DNA of 64,000 nucleotides from Xestospongia bergquistia (GCA_963965975.1 OZ014416.1:5952001-6016000); one strand, 5' to 3'. Counted from the first letter of the stretch, positions 25,884-38,772 are shown. A program made the numbers and translations. Notes: generated by a model from the sequence alone, not told the origin.

Positions 25884-28800
25884 CTCATCACAAATATTGG
25901 GATTTGCATTTGAGTTTAATAGTAGCTGCATGATACCAAAGTGATTTCGTTCTGAGGCTAGATGTAGAGCTGTTTGCTGATTCTAAAGGAAATGCATAAG
26001 TATTTATTGTTGATTATAATAGCATTTTAATTTATAGAAAATATACATACCTATAATATAATGAAGCTCATATTGAAATTAAAGAAGATTAAAATTGTAA
26101 AATTTGTCCTAACTTACTTTGGGTTCTATTGGTATAGCAGTTGTTTTCCCCTATCATTGAAAACTGAAAATTTAAAGTAATTATCATAGAATAATAGAAA
26201 AGTCTTCATAAGTGTTCCAGAGGCTACATTTCAAAGAAGCAAGTTCTCTTTTCAGGATAATTGCTTAAGATGTAGTCATGGAGTATACTCAGCCAGAATT
26301 GGTAACAGGAAAAGTAAATTAAATTCATGTTGCTAAGTGCATTGGCATTTGTTACATGCAGTAAATTCATTCACCACTTTCAATACTCACAATATATCTA
26401 TACAATAAAGTACAAAAACTGGTATTGACATTGTAACACAAACGCAATCCAAAATCGTCTTTAACTGTCAAGAATGTAGAGGGTGCTAGTGAAAAAAACA
26501 ATAACTACAAAATAACAATAGGCATGTCTATTAATTTACAAAATAATATTTATTTTTTAGTTAGTTGTGCACCTGTCTTAATATTAAACAAGAGTGCTTA
26601 CTATTGGCTGTTCCTCCTAGGCCCAAGTGTTTAGGGTTTACATTTTGGGATGGGTCTGGTCACAGTATAAATGTACAGTATAATGCTGGCAAAACAATTT
26701 CTACAATCATTAGAACAGTTTTATACAAATGGCATACTATACTATTGGCACCTATGTGAATTATAAAATGCTTTCGAATATACATAATACTATTAAACAG
26801 GCCATACCTACTGACACCAAAGACTGACTACATTTATTAATCTTGTCTAACAAAATATTTTTAAAAACAGATTGACCTAGAAATCATAATAGCTGCCACA
26901 CACATAGCATTCTTCCTTATCTACTAATTACTGATTTAAATCTAGTAATATGTAGTAATCTCTGCAAATAATATATACTGACCATAACATAAATATTGGG
27001 ATCTGCATTAGTCTTTAACAGAACCTCAGAGAGACCTCCTTTTGAGGCTAGATGTAGAGCTGTTTGCTGATACTAGAGGAAATATTTATTGATGATCATA
27101 ATAGCATAAAAATTTAGAGAAATTAATTTAATACATATACATGATAAAATGTACTAGATGCTAAAAATAATGAGATTAATATTGTAAAAATTATCCTAAG
27201 ATTTTGGTGGTATTAGTGTCGCAGTGTTTTTCTCACCATTGAAAAATGGAAATTTGAAGTAGCTTTTTATTATTAAAGGTTGAAGAGGCTAAACCTTTGA
27301 GAAGCATTTGCTTTCTTCAGTTTAAGTTGCTGAACACTTGGTCTTTGAGTAGTCATACTCAGACTGAATTGCGTATGGGAAGAGTAAATACAATTCATTG
27401 GTCGCTAAGTTCATAGGCAGTTGTTACATGCAGTTAAATTTCATTCACTACTTTCAATAGTCACAATATATCTATACAATAAAGTACAAAAACAGACATT
27501 GATATTGCATACAAACACTGTCCAAAGTATTCTCATAACTGTCTAGCATGTATAATGTGCTAGTAAAAACAATAACTATAACTGTCACAGATATATATTT
27601 ATTAACTTTTATTTAGGCATCATCCTCTCTTAAAAAAGTTAAAACAGGAGTGTTTCACTACTGCCTGTTATTCCCATGCTTAAGCAATTATGGTTTATGT
27701 TTTGAAATGGGTCTATTAGCAGTGCAAAAGTATAGTATGATGAACTTCTACTAAATAAAGATTTAAACAACAACTTGACATAGAAATTCCTAATAGCCCC
27801 GCCCCACACATAACATTCTATATCTATTTAATACTGATTTAAATGTAGTAACATGTAGTACTCTCTACAAACAGTATACACTGACCATGTCAGAAATATT
27901 AGGATCTGCATTGGAGTTTAACAGTAGCTGTACGGTATCACAGTAACCTCGTTTCGAAGCTAGATGTAGAGCTGTTTGCTCACCCTACATGAATTACACA
28001 GATATTTATTGTTGATTACAATAGCATAAAATATTTAGAAAATTATAATATATACCTATCATAAAAAGGACTAAACATCAAAATTAAACAAGATTAAAAA
28101 TGTAAAAATTGTCCTAAAATACTTTTGATGGTATTGGTATTGTAGTTGTTTTCCCATCATTGAAAACTAAATTTTTGTTATAGTTATTATAGGATAATAG
28201 AGTAATCTTATTATTAACAGTAAATTTATAAGAAACATTTTCTCTCTTCAGTTTAAATAGCTTAACACTTGGTCTTTGAGTTGCCATATTCAGACTGAAT
28301 TGCTGAAGGGAAGAGTAAATTTAATTTGTTCTTTGCTAAGTGCATTGGTAGTTGTTATTATATTTCATTCATCACTTTTAATAGCCACATATATCTATGC
28401 AATAACCTACAAAAACAGAAATTGATGTTGCATACAAACACAGTCTAAAATCACCTCAAAACTGTCAAGAATGTAAATTTGCTAGTAGAAAACAACTATA
28501 ACTACCATGAATATTTGCTATTTAGGTGTGCTCCTGTCTCAAAAATAAATGGAGTGGATCACAACTGGCTGTTCTTTTTAGGGTCAAGTGTTTAGGGTTT
28601 ATGTTTTGGGATGGGTCCAGTAACAGTATAAACATATAGTATAATGATGATGATACAACACCTATAGTCATCAGAACAGTTTGACACAAATGGCATACCA
28701 TTCTAGTCGTACGTATACATCTATGAATACCAAGATGTTTTCAAGTATATGTACTACTATTATACCAGATCACACCTACAGATACCTGACACTATGTTTG

Positions 28801-28992
28801 TTCATCCTTTATTAAGAAAGAATCAAACAACAATTCAACACAGAAATTCTAATAGCCACACCCATAACATTGAAACATTCTATAACTATTAAATACTGAT
28901 TTCAATCTCGTAACATGTAGAAGTCTCTACAAACAATATACACTGACCTCATCACAAATATTGGGATCTGTATTAGATTTTAACAGTAACTG
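25884..28992 (-). repeat. Tandemly amplified ankyrin exon-intron units (about 1 kb each)
   Basis: Ankyrin exons at 25884-25982 (99 nt), 26983-27072 (90 nt), 27886-27984 (99 nt) and a cut copy at 28948-28992 share QQTALHLAS or EQTALHLAS and end NPNI or DPNI. Spacing is 0.9-1.1 kb. The intron between them repeats too, for example the landmark 'caagtgtttagg' near 25560, 26630 and 28590 and a diverged copy near 27690. Exon and intron were therefore duplicated together. All exons are phase 0 and open. The 26983 exon lacks three codons. Confidence 0.8.
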
Positions 28993-31120
28993 TTGTTTTT
29001 AGATACCATATTTATGGTCTAGTCATTACTTGCCATCTTAATGTGTCTTTTACAAAATAATAGTCAGTATGTGTGATATACTGTAATGTAAATTCCAAAT
29101 AGATTGAATGCAATTTTGTCACTTCATTAACTATATTGTTTTTGGTTGTTATATTTATGGTCCGGTCATTACTCATTATCTAATTGTGTATCTTTACAAT
29201 ATAATAGTCAGTAAGTGTGATTGATATATTGTAATGTAAATTCCATGTGTAATGAATGCTATTTTGTCATTTCATTAACTATATTGCTTTTGGTTACCAA
29301 ATCTATGGTCCAGTCATTAATAATTATCTAAATGTGTGTCCTTTACAATATAATAGTCTGTAAGTGTGATATATTGTAATGTTAATTCTGAGTGTATTGA
29401 ATACAATATTGTCATTTTTTTCACTATGTTGTATTTCGTTGCCACATTTATTGTGCTATCATTACTAATAATTATTTAAATGTGTGTCCTTTGCAATATA
29501 ATAGCCTGTAAGTGTGATATATTGTAATGTATATTCTGTGTGTATTGAGTGCAATTTTGCCATTTCATTCACTATTTTGTTTTTTCTTACCACATTTATA
29601 TTACTTACTGAATCTCTAAATGTGTACCTTTTGCAATATAATAGTCAGTAAGTGTGAAATATTGTAATATAAATTCTGAGTGTATTGAACGCGATTTTGT
29701 CATATTATAAACTAAATTGCTTTTGTTTACCACATTTATGGTCTGGTCATTACTAATTATCTAAATGTGTGCCCTTCACAATATAATAGCCTGTAACTAT
29801 TATATATTATAATGTAAATTCTGAGTGTATTGAATGCTATTTTGTCATTTATATTGTTTTTGGTTACCACATTTATAGTACTGTCATCACTGATTATCTA
29901 AGTGCATATTCTTTACAATATAATAGTCTGTAAGTGTGATCTATTATAATGTATATTCTGTGTGTATTGAGTGCAATGTTGTCATTTCATTCACTATTTT
30001 GTTTTTGCTTATCACATTTATAGTACTGTAATTACTGAATCTCTAAATGTGTATCTTTTACAATATAATAGTCAGTAAGAGTGATATATTGTAATGAGTG
30101 TATTAAATGCAATTTTGTCATTTTATTTACTATATTTTTTGATTACAACATTTTATGGTCCTGTCAGTACTTGCTATCTTAATGTGTCTTTTACAATATA
30201 ATGGTCAGTAAGTGTGATATATTGTAATGTAAATTCTAAGTGTATTGAATGCTATTTTGTCATTTCATTCACTATATTATTTTTGGTTACCACATTTATA
30301 GTACTGTCATTACTAACTATATAAGTGTATGTCCTTTCCAATATAATAGTCTGTAAATGTGATATACTGCAATGTGAATTCTGAGTGCATTGAATGCAAT
30401 TTTGTCATTTTATTCATTATATTTTTTTTGCTTACCAAATTTATGGTCCAGTCATTACTGATTATCTAAATGTATATCCTTTACAATATAATAGTCAGTA
30501 TAAGCGTGATATATTGTAATGTAAATTCTTAGTGTATTGAATGTCATTTTGTCATTTTATTCACTATATTGTTTTTGGTTACAACATTTAATGGTCATGA
30601 TTATCTAATAATCTGTCTTTTACAATATAATAGTCTGTAAGTGTGATATACTGTATGTAAATTATGAGTGTTATGAATGCAATTTTGTCATTTTATTCTC
30701 TCTCTTCCTTTTTTTCCACATTTATGATGCTGTCATTAGTTGTCATCTCAATGTGTCCATTAAAATGTAATAGCCAGTAAGTGCCATTAATTTGTGACAT
30801 AAATTTCATGCGTATTGAATGCTATTTTGTCATTTTGTTAACTTCATTGTTTTTGCTTACCACATTAGTGGTGCTGTCATCACTAATTGTGTGTCCGTTA
30901 CAACATAATACTCCGTGAATGTGATATATTGTAATGTAAATTCTGAGTGTATTTTGTCAAATTGTTAACTATATTTTTTTTGATACCACATTTTATGGTC
31001 CTGTCATTACTTGCTATCTTAATGTGTCTTTCACAATATAATGGTCAGTAAGTGTGATATATTGTAATGTAAAATCTAAGTGTTATGAATGCAATTTTGT
31101 CATTTTATTCAATGTCTTCT
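28993..31120. repeat. Satellite 2: about 15 tandem copies of a ~141-bp unit
   Basis: Each unit carries GTTTTTGGTTACCACATTTA, then TGGTCCTGTCATTACT, AATTATCTAAATGTGTGTCC, CAATATAATAGTCAGTAAG, TGATATATTGTAATGTAAAT and ATTGAATGCAATTTTGTCAT. Copies are moderately diverged. The array starts in the middle of a gene B ankyrin exon (coding match ends at about 28992). It is unrelated in sequence to satellite 1, despite a similar period. Confidence 0.9.
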
Positions 31121-31317
31121 TAAGGTACTGTCTGAAGATCTGCTGGTGTTTGGGAGAGTTGGCCCTTTACTTCCAATGCCACAATAATACAGATTGGTAT
31201 AGATTATTCCATCATATAACTAAAATGTAAAATAATGTTTCAAATAAGAAGACGTTCATACTATAATTATATAAAATAGAAACCTCAAAGTTGAATGGTA
31301 TCAAGATTTTTCCTACC

Positions 31318-31529
31318 ATGAAGTTGGTTGTGAGGTAAGTGTTTTCTTTATCCCATGGTACATTCATTAAGGTTATAATATTTGGGTGTCTGAGTTTTTG
31401 AAAAATTTATGTAAACTATTAAATCAATACACTTATTTCTTTCATGGCATTAATTATTACTTCCTCTCTTGCAGCCTCAGTCACTTTAATAACTTTCACA
31501 GCCACTTTCATATGCCACCCAATACCTCT
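31318..31529 (-). pseudogene. Protein kinase N-lobe fragment
   Basis: Reading leftward from a TGTAG acceptor at 31530, codons give GIGWHMKVAVKVIKVTEA, where VAVKVIK fits the beta-3 strand with the ATP-binding Lys. A Glu-bearing helix (EEVIINAMKEI) follows. After about 45 bp with stops comes RHPNIITLMNVPWDKENTYL, the standard link from helix C to beta-4/5. No canonical intron closes the gap in frame, and no catalytic loop (HRD) or DFG was found nearby. A further open segment lies at 31137-31215, with no match recognised. Probably a remnant of a tyrosine-kinase-like gene, possibly once the 5' part of gene B. Confidence 0.5.
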
Positions 31530-31619
31530 CTACATACATTACTAAATGTATCAGAAGTGATATGTTCTGTTATGGATATTTATGATAAGGATATACAGAA
31601 ATCAATTAATAACTCAACA

Positions 31620-33180
31620 TAATTATTTAAAATTATCATGCTCCTAATCATCTGTATCATCATCATCATGTTGATTGTCACTAGTAGAGAAAACTATGAA
31701 TTTCATATAAAATTATTAATCACTAAATGTGTAATAGACAACACAGTAAAAGATTATTGTAGAATAGACCACATTGCTATACAATAGACCACAAGACTAT
31801 AGGACAATTTTTCAATAGACCACATCACTACAGGGTGATCTCATATAGTCACAAAATGCAACCTACCAGGCCATCATAAAAGTAGGATAAATCATGAGTG
31901 CTCTTTTTTCTAAACTAGACATCGTTGTTGCTTTCTAGTGTCAGTAAAATATATAGCAATATAATGTATATCAAAGCTATATACAGTATGTACCATATTA
32001 AAATCAACAAGTTATCTCATCTGTACGAATTTCTATTACATTTGCACTACATCTAGAATATTGATCATATGTAAGAGTTCCTAAACAAACAGATATACTT
32101 CACAATCAGTAAAATTTTCACTTCATTACTATTACTTTCATTTCATTACTGGAGTGAAACAATTAAACGCGACAGCATCCTGTATCTATAATTATATTGT
32201 TAATAATATTCATAGTGTTCTATATTGCAATTATTAATTACATATTTTAGTTGTGGTTTATCAGGTCATATTTTAAGCAACCACAAAAGTTTATATAGCA
32301 TAAAAATTCCTGATTTATGTAATTTTATTTCTCTCTATAACAATAATTGTTCTGTGATAAGTCCAGATCGATATATGATATAAGAGTGGCTGTAATAATA
32401 ATGCTTTACATGGAGTCCCATTGCTCTATCTCCTATATAAATTTGAACACAGTCTAACTATCTTTGACAATTTTGACAGTAGACAACCCAAGTCAGCTTA
32501 GGTTCACTCTAAAAGTAATGACTCGGTCAACATTAAATCAGCAAAGTGGTTAGGATAATTGAACAAGAACACTGTAAACATTAACATGTTTCTTAACTAG
32601 TTCATAGCTTATGTTGATATATTTTACTATGAAATACAAATTTGTTTAAAAAAATAACTGTATGACTAGTACTTGTTTCTTGTACTAGTTCAACAAACCA
32701 TCAAATTAAATATGGAGTAATTATACAAATTCCATAGTAATCCACCAATGCACAAAAACAAATCTATTTTAATGTTAAAATACTGATTAATTTTTCTAGT
32801 GTGTGTATTAACAACTAATTTGTATTAAAACATGCTTCACAATTGTTATGCAAATAATACTTTTAACTACGACCAATTTATCATAAATGGTTTTGAAGGA
32901 ATAATTGTTGTAATAGTAATTTGACATTTGTCACATCATTAATTGACTGTTTTGTGTATGTCACATCATTGATTAACTGTTTTATGTATATACATGCACA
33001 TGCTTGAGAACCTTCTAGAACTTTTGTTTATGATTCTATATTCAGTAAATTTCAACAATAATGTATGCAAAACAAACAATCTAACAAAATATTATAGTCA
33101 AACAAAAACAATAACCACTACCCAAAACAAGTAGTTAAGGGATATTATAAAGTTGGAACTACAAAAGCTAAAAACATTTA
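31620..33180. other. Intergenic region, no gene seen
   Basis: AT-rich spacer. A short phrase 'aatagaccaca' repeats three times near 31750-31830. Nothing else recognised. Confidence 0.45.
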
Positions 33181-33187
33181 TATAAAA

Positions 33188-33804
33188 TTAGCACACTGAT
33201 GGCCCAGCTATACATGTAGTGGGATTTCCATTAGCTGTAGTCGGTTGTGTAGTCTAATCTACAGGATGATAGGGAGATACTATATAACATTCATTAAAAC
33301 ACAATTACTACCTTTGCAATGTTTACGATGAAAATCACAAGCATTACCCTTGCCACTTTTAGTATTGTAATACTTCTTCCAGTAATGACCTTGCTTTTCT
33401 GGATCAGTTGGAATGGATTCAGGAATATTTGAAAGAAACAGTCGACTAGCTATTCCTGAGTATGCTGGTGTGGTGAGATCCTCCCACTTTACTAATGGCC
33501 AGTTGATTCCAAATTCCTCTTTAATTTTTTTAAATTTGTCTGACAAACGTGGATGAGATGTCACATTCTGAGTATCTTCAAAACCAATTTTATCAACTTG
33601 ATAAATGCCACCATAGTAACCTTCACGATAGGTCCCTGAATCTAAACCATTATTGGATTCCATACATGCTAATCGATCCATAAAGCCATGATCATCAGGA
33701 AATATTTTACTTTCTCTGAGCACATTGTTAACATTTGAAACAACAGCCTTACCCTTCGTGTGAGATAACATAGCATCTTTACTGAATTTAGCGAATGCCA
33801 TCAT
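33188..33804 (-). CDS. Lysozyme-like secreted-type protein (two exons; 5' exon may be missing)
   Basis: Exon 33312-33804 starts at ATG 33802-33804 and ends at donor GTAGTA in phase 1. Exon 33188-33234 follows an ACAG acceptor and ends in TAA, adding ANGNPTTCIAGPSVC. Together they give about 180 residues. The core shows LACMESNNGLDSGTYREGYY then GGIYQVDKIGFEDTQN, and later YSGIASRLFLSNIPES and YWKKYYNTKSGKG. A Glu following the first Cys, with a GGIYQV segment after it, is what lysozyme and transglycosylase folds place at the active site. I recall similar unnamed proteins in other invertebrates, but cannot verify the enzyme class. No signal peptide is encoded in the visible exon, and a MITE lies 9 bp upstream of the ATG. 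Confidence 0.6.
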
Positions 33805-33812
33805 GTCAGTGC

Positions 33813-34390
33813 CAGGGGCGTATTTAGAGCTACACTATTGGATGGGCACAAGTGGGTGCGAGAAGCGAGGCTCGAAAATTTTTTTTGCGTTAATTATTTC
33901 ATAAGGGGCGTGGTAAAATTAAACCATGGTTATAATGATTAAGCTAGAACAGAGATAGAGTATAATGGTCAAAGTTCGCTTATAATAATTAGAATAAAGT
34001 GATTTTTCTATTCTTGAACTCCTCTAGTACTTCAGACATTTGTATGCGAGACAACAATTGTCTTTCTACTTCTAGTACTGCCAAATCTTTGTTCTCCTAT
34101 CGTTGATCGCAAGTAACTTTTTTATCGAAAGTGTCATTCACCATGCATTAATGAATAACGAAATAATTATAACTATTAGTGCCACGCCCTGTTTTAAAAA
34201 TGGCGAGTTAAGCCGGACTGCCAAGTTCCACTTCCAAGTGCCAACCTGCCAAGTTTCAATACTAATTTGATGTTTAATTTGAAGAAATCACTAATAGTAA
34301 ATTTTAAAAAATTATCCACTATCTAAAAATAATTTTAAAAAAATCTGAGCTGGTTGGTCGGGTCCAGGCCCACCCATGGATACGCCAGTG
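33813..34390. mobile_element. Non-autonomous DNA transposon (MITE) with GGCGTAT ends
   Basis: The left end is CAGGGGCGTATTTAGAG; the right end reads inward CACTGGCGTATCCATGGG. Ends of the CAGTGGCGTA type are common in animal MITEs. The element is 578 bp and has no coding capacity. The direct repeat AGTGC occurs just left of the left end and at the right end, so the exact border and target duplication are uncertain. It includes a GC-rich patch (gtgcgagaagcgaggctcg) unlike its surroundings. Confidence 0.6.
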
Positions 34391-35449
34391 CATGTTATTA
34401 TGTACAAGCAATCAAAAAGATTACTGTCAACCAGTATTCGTAAAAACTTTTAAAATGATTGTAAAGCTTATGAAAGTTTCTTATTAATAATCCTAGTAAC
34501 AGTCAATTGAACTATAAGTTGAACAGAATCACTTTGTTACTACAAACAGACTTAACAAGCCTTTTATGGTTGTGTTCTAACTAATACTGCATGAAAAACT
34601 ATATATATATGGAATGTACAATGGCAATAAAAACAAATAAACTGCAATGTTCCATTAACTAGAACATTTGACATCTGGTAGCTGAAACTGCCTCTTTCAA
34701 GAACCATTAGGCATATATCAAAAAGACTAAAACATTCTAAGAAGGTGACAAAAAACGTTCATACCTTTGTCTCATTATAAAAACTCGATTATAAATGCTA
34801 GGATCAAGAGATCTATTATCAGACAGACATCTTTATAATCATCAAATTCTCTTGCTTGCAACAATCTTGTTCCTTGACATTCATTCCTCTTCTTCATAAA
34901 GTAAGCATTAGAAATCAAACATTTTTAAGCATTATCTGTCCTAAGTGTAAGATGACTGAAAGAATATTGATGGTACAAGGTAATTTCATATTTAACTAAA
35001 TACTGTAAACCATACACTTCCACAACAAAACATAATGCTACCAAGAGCTTTATTTTCACTAAATATAAAGTACATACACGAGAGATAAATCATATGATGC
35101 TTGCATTCCTACTCATAAATATTTAATGATATTAGCTCTCAAATTTGTGTCAACATCATTCTTCTGTTTAGAGGATCCAAGAGCTTCAGACATGTTAATT
35201 ATCACAATATAGACCAGATATAAACAATGATGATCTCTACTATTGCAACATAACTTGGCTTACAACTGCAATCAACAACTTAGAGGTTATCCAAGGATAG
35301 TGTTCATGTGTTAACAAACCTAAGCACACAAACCTCAGATCTACTTTTACATGTAACTTCAGATTTAAATGACATAATTGAGTGCATCTTAGGAATGTCT
35401 ATCATGTAGTTTTCTTAAGAATGTGAATCTAGCTTCAACCATAGATTGT
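34391..35449. other. Intergenic region, no gene seen
   Basis: AT-rich sequence between the MITE and the diverged satellite copies. No recognisable coding sequence or RNA gene on either strand. Confidence 0.4.
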
Positions 35450-36230
35450 AGAGTGCTTTACTCACCATACTTCAATACCGAAACCACTTTTTTCAAATTG
35501 TATTATAAAAGTGATTATTGTAAACAATTTCTAAACAGCAATAACTGTTTCTTTAACATTTTCTGCCATTTCTAAGTGGAAATATCACACCTGGTTTTGT
35601 GATAGCTACAACGACATTCATATAATATAAAAATTACTATTACACAGATAACTTTAAACCTTAAGTTACAAGCAATTAATAGCTGTTTCTTTCAGTATTT
35701 TCTGCCATTTTCAGTGGAGACACGAACACCACATCTAATTTTGTGATTACGATGACAACATTCCTATATCATAAGAATAATTATTAATGACAACTTCAAA
35801 CCTTAAGTTACTACCAAAAACTGTTTCTTTAACATTTACTGACAATTCTGGATGCAGAGTCCACATCCACATTATAAAAATGACTATTAAAAAAAACTTC
35901 AAGTGTTATGTTATCTGTAAAAACTGCTTAACATGATATTCTGCCATTTCTGAGCAGAGACATATACCACACCCACTTTTACAAGTGCCACAGCAATATC
36001 TCTATGCATAGAATAGTTAGAAAAATAACTATTACAAACAACCTTAAACCTTAATTTGCCAGCAATAACTGTTTCCTTAACATTTTCTGATATTTCTGGG
36101 TAGATACACAAGTCACACAATAGCCACTTTGTAGTAGGTACAACAAGATTTCTCTATTATAAATATGACTAATACAGATAATTTCAAATTTAAGTTACCT
36201 GTAACTTATAACTGTTTCATTTTTTTATTA
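35450..36230. repeat. Diverged satellite 1 copies
   Basis: About five or six units with the order of satellite 1: ACTGTTTCTTTAACATTTTC, then ACACCCACTTTTACAAGTGC, CTATGCATAGAATAGTTAG, AATAACTATTACAAACA and CCTTAAACCTTAATTTGCC. They are much more diverged from each other than the units at 13.4-15.0 kb, so this array is older or less homogenised. Confidence 0.75.
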
Positions 36231-38772
36231 GATGGCTATTGTTGATAATTATAATACTGCTATTAACTTTGGTACTTGTAAGTGAAAACTCAATGATGTT
36301 GATGATGATATCTTATGTTCAACGTGACTAGAATTATATAAAATAGACAGTAATTATTATGTTATGTAATAGGACAATGAAATATCTCACAGCTCAAAAG
36401 GACATATAAGTCTAATGTGCACTATTTTTAACTATTCAGTTTCATATAATTTCCTTTATTTCAGAGTATAAAATGAACTTACTCTTTTATTTAATACATA
36501 AGACACATCTCCACTAGACTTCACTTGCCATGTTATCAAGACACATAAAGTCAGACACAGCTGTTCCCAGATATATCAAATATTGAGAGGTCTTCATTAA
36601 TGGACTAAAAAAAGAGAAACATATATAGTCAAATATAGTAGTGAATGGGACAAAATAGGACTAGTTGACTTGATCTAGAATAAAGAACTAATAATGTCAA
36701 TAATGAGTACTTTTAAACAAAATGAAGTTACAATTACTTGGCATGTTGTTCATAATAATTTACTTAATGAATAAACTTTAACAAGTTTTAGCTGTCTTCC
36801 ACATTCCTAATTCTAATTATTAATCTGTGATGTTTTAAAGGAATTTCTTTTCAAATTCAGTTGCTCATCTACTGAAGTAATATTAATGATGACTAACTAA
36901 AACATATAACTAATATATGAATGTATATAAGAGTGATATTAGGTTCAGGGTTTCTTCAGAAAATAGACCACTCAAGGTTTGTCCTCTTATCCTATTAGAT
37001 GTAGAATATTGCATTCTCTAACCAATTTAGACAATTTTGAGCCACAAGGCTAACCCAAGCAAGCCCAGTCATACCACTTCTCCAACTCAGTAGAAATCTG
37101 TATTGTCTCTAATATTAAATCTATCAACTATGGAAGTCCTAAGCAACATATATGATGTCATTCATAATACACAGTGCAAGTATTATGAACCATCTCTTAG
37201 AATCAAGTGTTAATGTCAACGAGACGTTTCCAGTTGATTTAGGTTCCTGATTTTGGTTGTAAATAGGAAATAGGATTTGGAAGGTCCATCTTTGGCTTCT
37301 GTACAAAATTAATTGTAATCATGAACTATGAACATGCAAACGTAAACAAGAATATCACTTAGAGCTTTAATAATCAACAAAGAGACACATCCAGAGGTCT
37401 ACAAGTAGATAGATACCTAATGTTTATAAACATCAAAGTTCTACTAGTAGTTACTTCTTTTTCTTATTAATTCCAAAAATGTGTAAATACATATAATTAT
37501 CATTATTTTTGACAAATTACCCAACTACAATTTATGTTTCGCATTAGTACAATTATTATACTTGTTCATTTATCTAATATCTGTTTTACTTTGTCACTGA
37601 CAATGCTGTCTTCAGTATTACTGATATCTATAAAGTCAAGGAGTGAAGATACAGGAAATGGATAATGAAAAGGTATAAAGAGGACAGTATAAGTCGAAAG
37701 ATGACTGCATTACATAGAGAGAGAAACTGTTTGACAACCTTATAACAGTTAAGGCAATAAAAACAGTAGGTTTGAATATATGAATCATTTAATCACCTGT
37801 TTTAACAGTTATAATTATGTCCATATTATATTGTATCTACAGAGATTATATACACTAATAGAAGGACTTCAATACAATACATGTAAATGCAATAGTTCTT
37901 ATAATTAATACAAAGACAACTGTAAGTTTGTCTTATATTATGTTAATATGTTTAGGATACTCTGCTGTTAGATAACTACTTGTTTCTGTATTGAAATTGT
38001 TTAGACATCAAACTTTTAAAATCCAAGTAATATGGTACAATAGATGAACAATGTATTGTACATAATATCATTTTATAAAAAGACATTGCTAGATCTATGA
38101 GTGAACTGCTTTTCATTCAATCATAACCTCAAAAGGGTTCATTCGTTATGATTCTATAAGATCTAGGTACTTCTACTGTTCCTCTTGTGTTCTTCTCTGG
38201 TATCCATACTTCCATCTCCCGGGTAAAGAGTTGATAATTATATTGCTTGATATCGTTTATCCAAATTTCTTTCTTTCTTTGGGAACTTGAGGTTATAGCT
38301 ACTGCTGCCACTGAAACTGTAAATCTGATAATCTTTAAAATAAGTAATTTTGCAGGACTACATCTAAGTTTTATTGGAGGTGCATTGTATGACAGTAGTG
38401 ACAGTATGGATTGTCTGGCCTTTTTCACAGATTTTTCCTATTTGTACATCTCTCTGTCCGTCTATTTCCTTGGGGATAGCTTAGGCTATTTATAACGTGT
38501 TTAAATCTGTAATTGGTTGAAAATTCTATAAACTATGACTAGGAATATTGGGGTCCCAAAACAAATGTTTTGCAAAAATCTCCTTCGACTATTCAATTAT
38601 TGAATCAGAGGCAGACAAGTATAATTTTGCTACTCTAATAGAGTAATAATAAATAACTAATAAGTAACGGTTTTGTTTCTATACAAAGAGGTCTGTAGCT
38701 ACTTTCTGCCAAGACAAGTTTGGGAGAGGTGATCTTTTAAGAGGTCTAAAGTTAGTAACTATATTATTTGCA
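36231..38772. other. Intergenic region, no gene recognised
   Basis: AT-rich sequence. A 99-codon open frame on the minus strand (38129-38428) has no motif I recognise and no clear splice context, so it is not called as a gene. Confidence 0.4.

Larger units (their letters stand above)
16937..28992 (-). pseudogene. Gene B: broken ankyrin-Roc-Death-CARD-like paralogue of gene A
   Basis: Convergent to gene A and with the same domain order, read right to left. Ankyrin exons lie at 27886-27984, 26983-27072, 25884-25982 and 25218-25319. The Roc/COR-like exon is 21161-23229, the Death exon 20520-20795, with linker exons between 20307 and 17288 and the CARD-like exon 16937-17229. Splice sites are mostly good. 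The Roc exon has four frame changes (near 23060, 22690, 22375 and 22115), a linker exon at 20925-20978 has an in-frame stop, and the 18712-18812 exon leaves the wrong phase. A fifth ankyrin exon is cut at 28992 by a satellite. I judge it a pseudogene, though transcripts of parts are possible. Confidence 0.7.

Noticed and set aside
25619-26759. Short frames at 25619-25831 and 26565-26759
   Set aside because: They fall in the repeated intron of the ankyrin units and are not conserved between units.
33813-34390. 8-bp hAT-type target duplication around the MITE
   Set aside because: The 8 bp on each side do not match; only AGTGC is shared, so the superfamily is left open.
38129-38428. 99-codon open frame on the minus strand
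   Set aside because: Basic and Ser-rich, but no recognisable family and no splice partners; could be a lost exon, not supportable.
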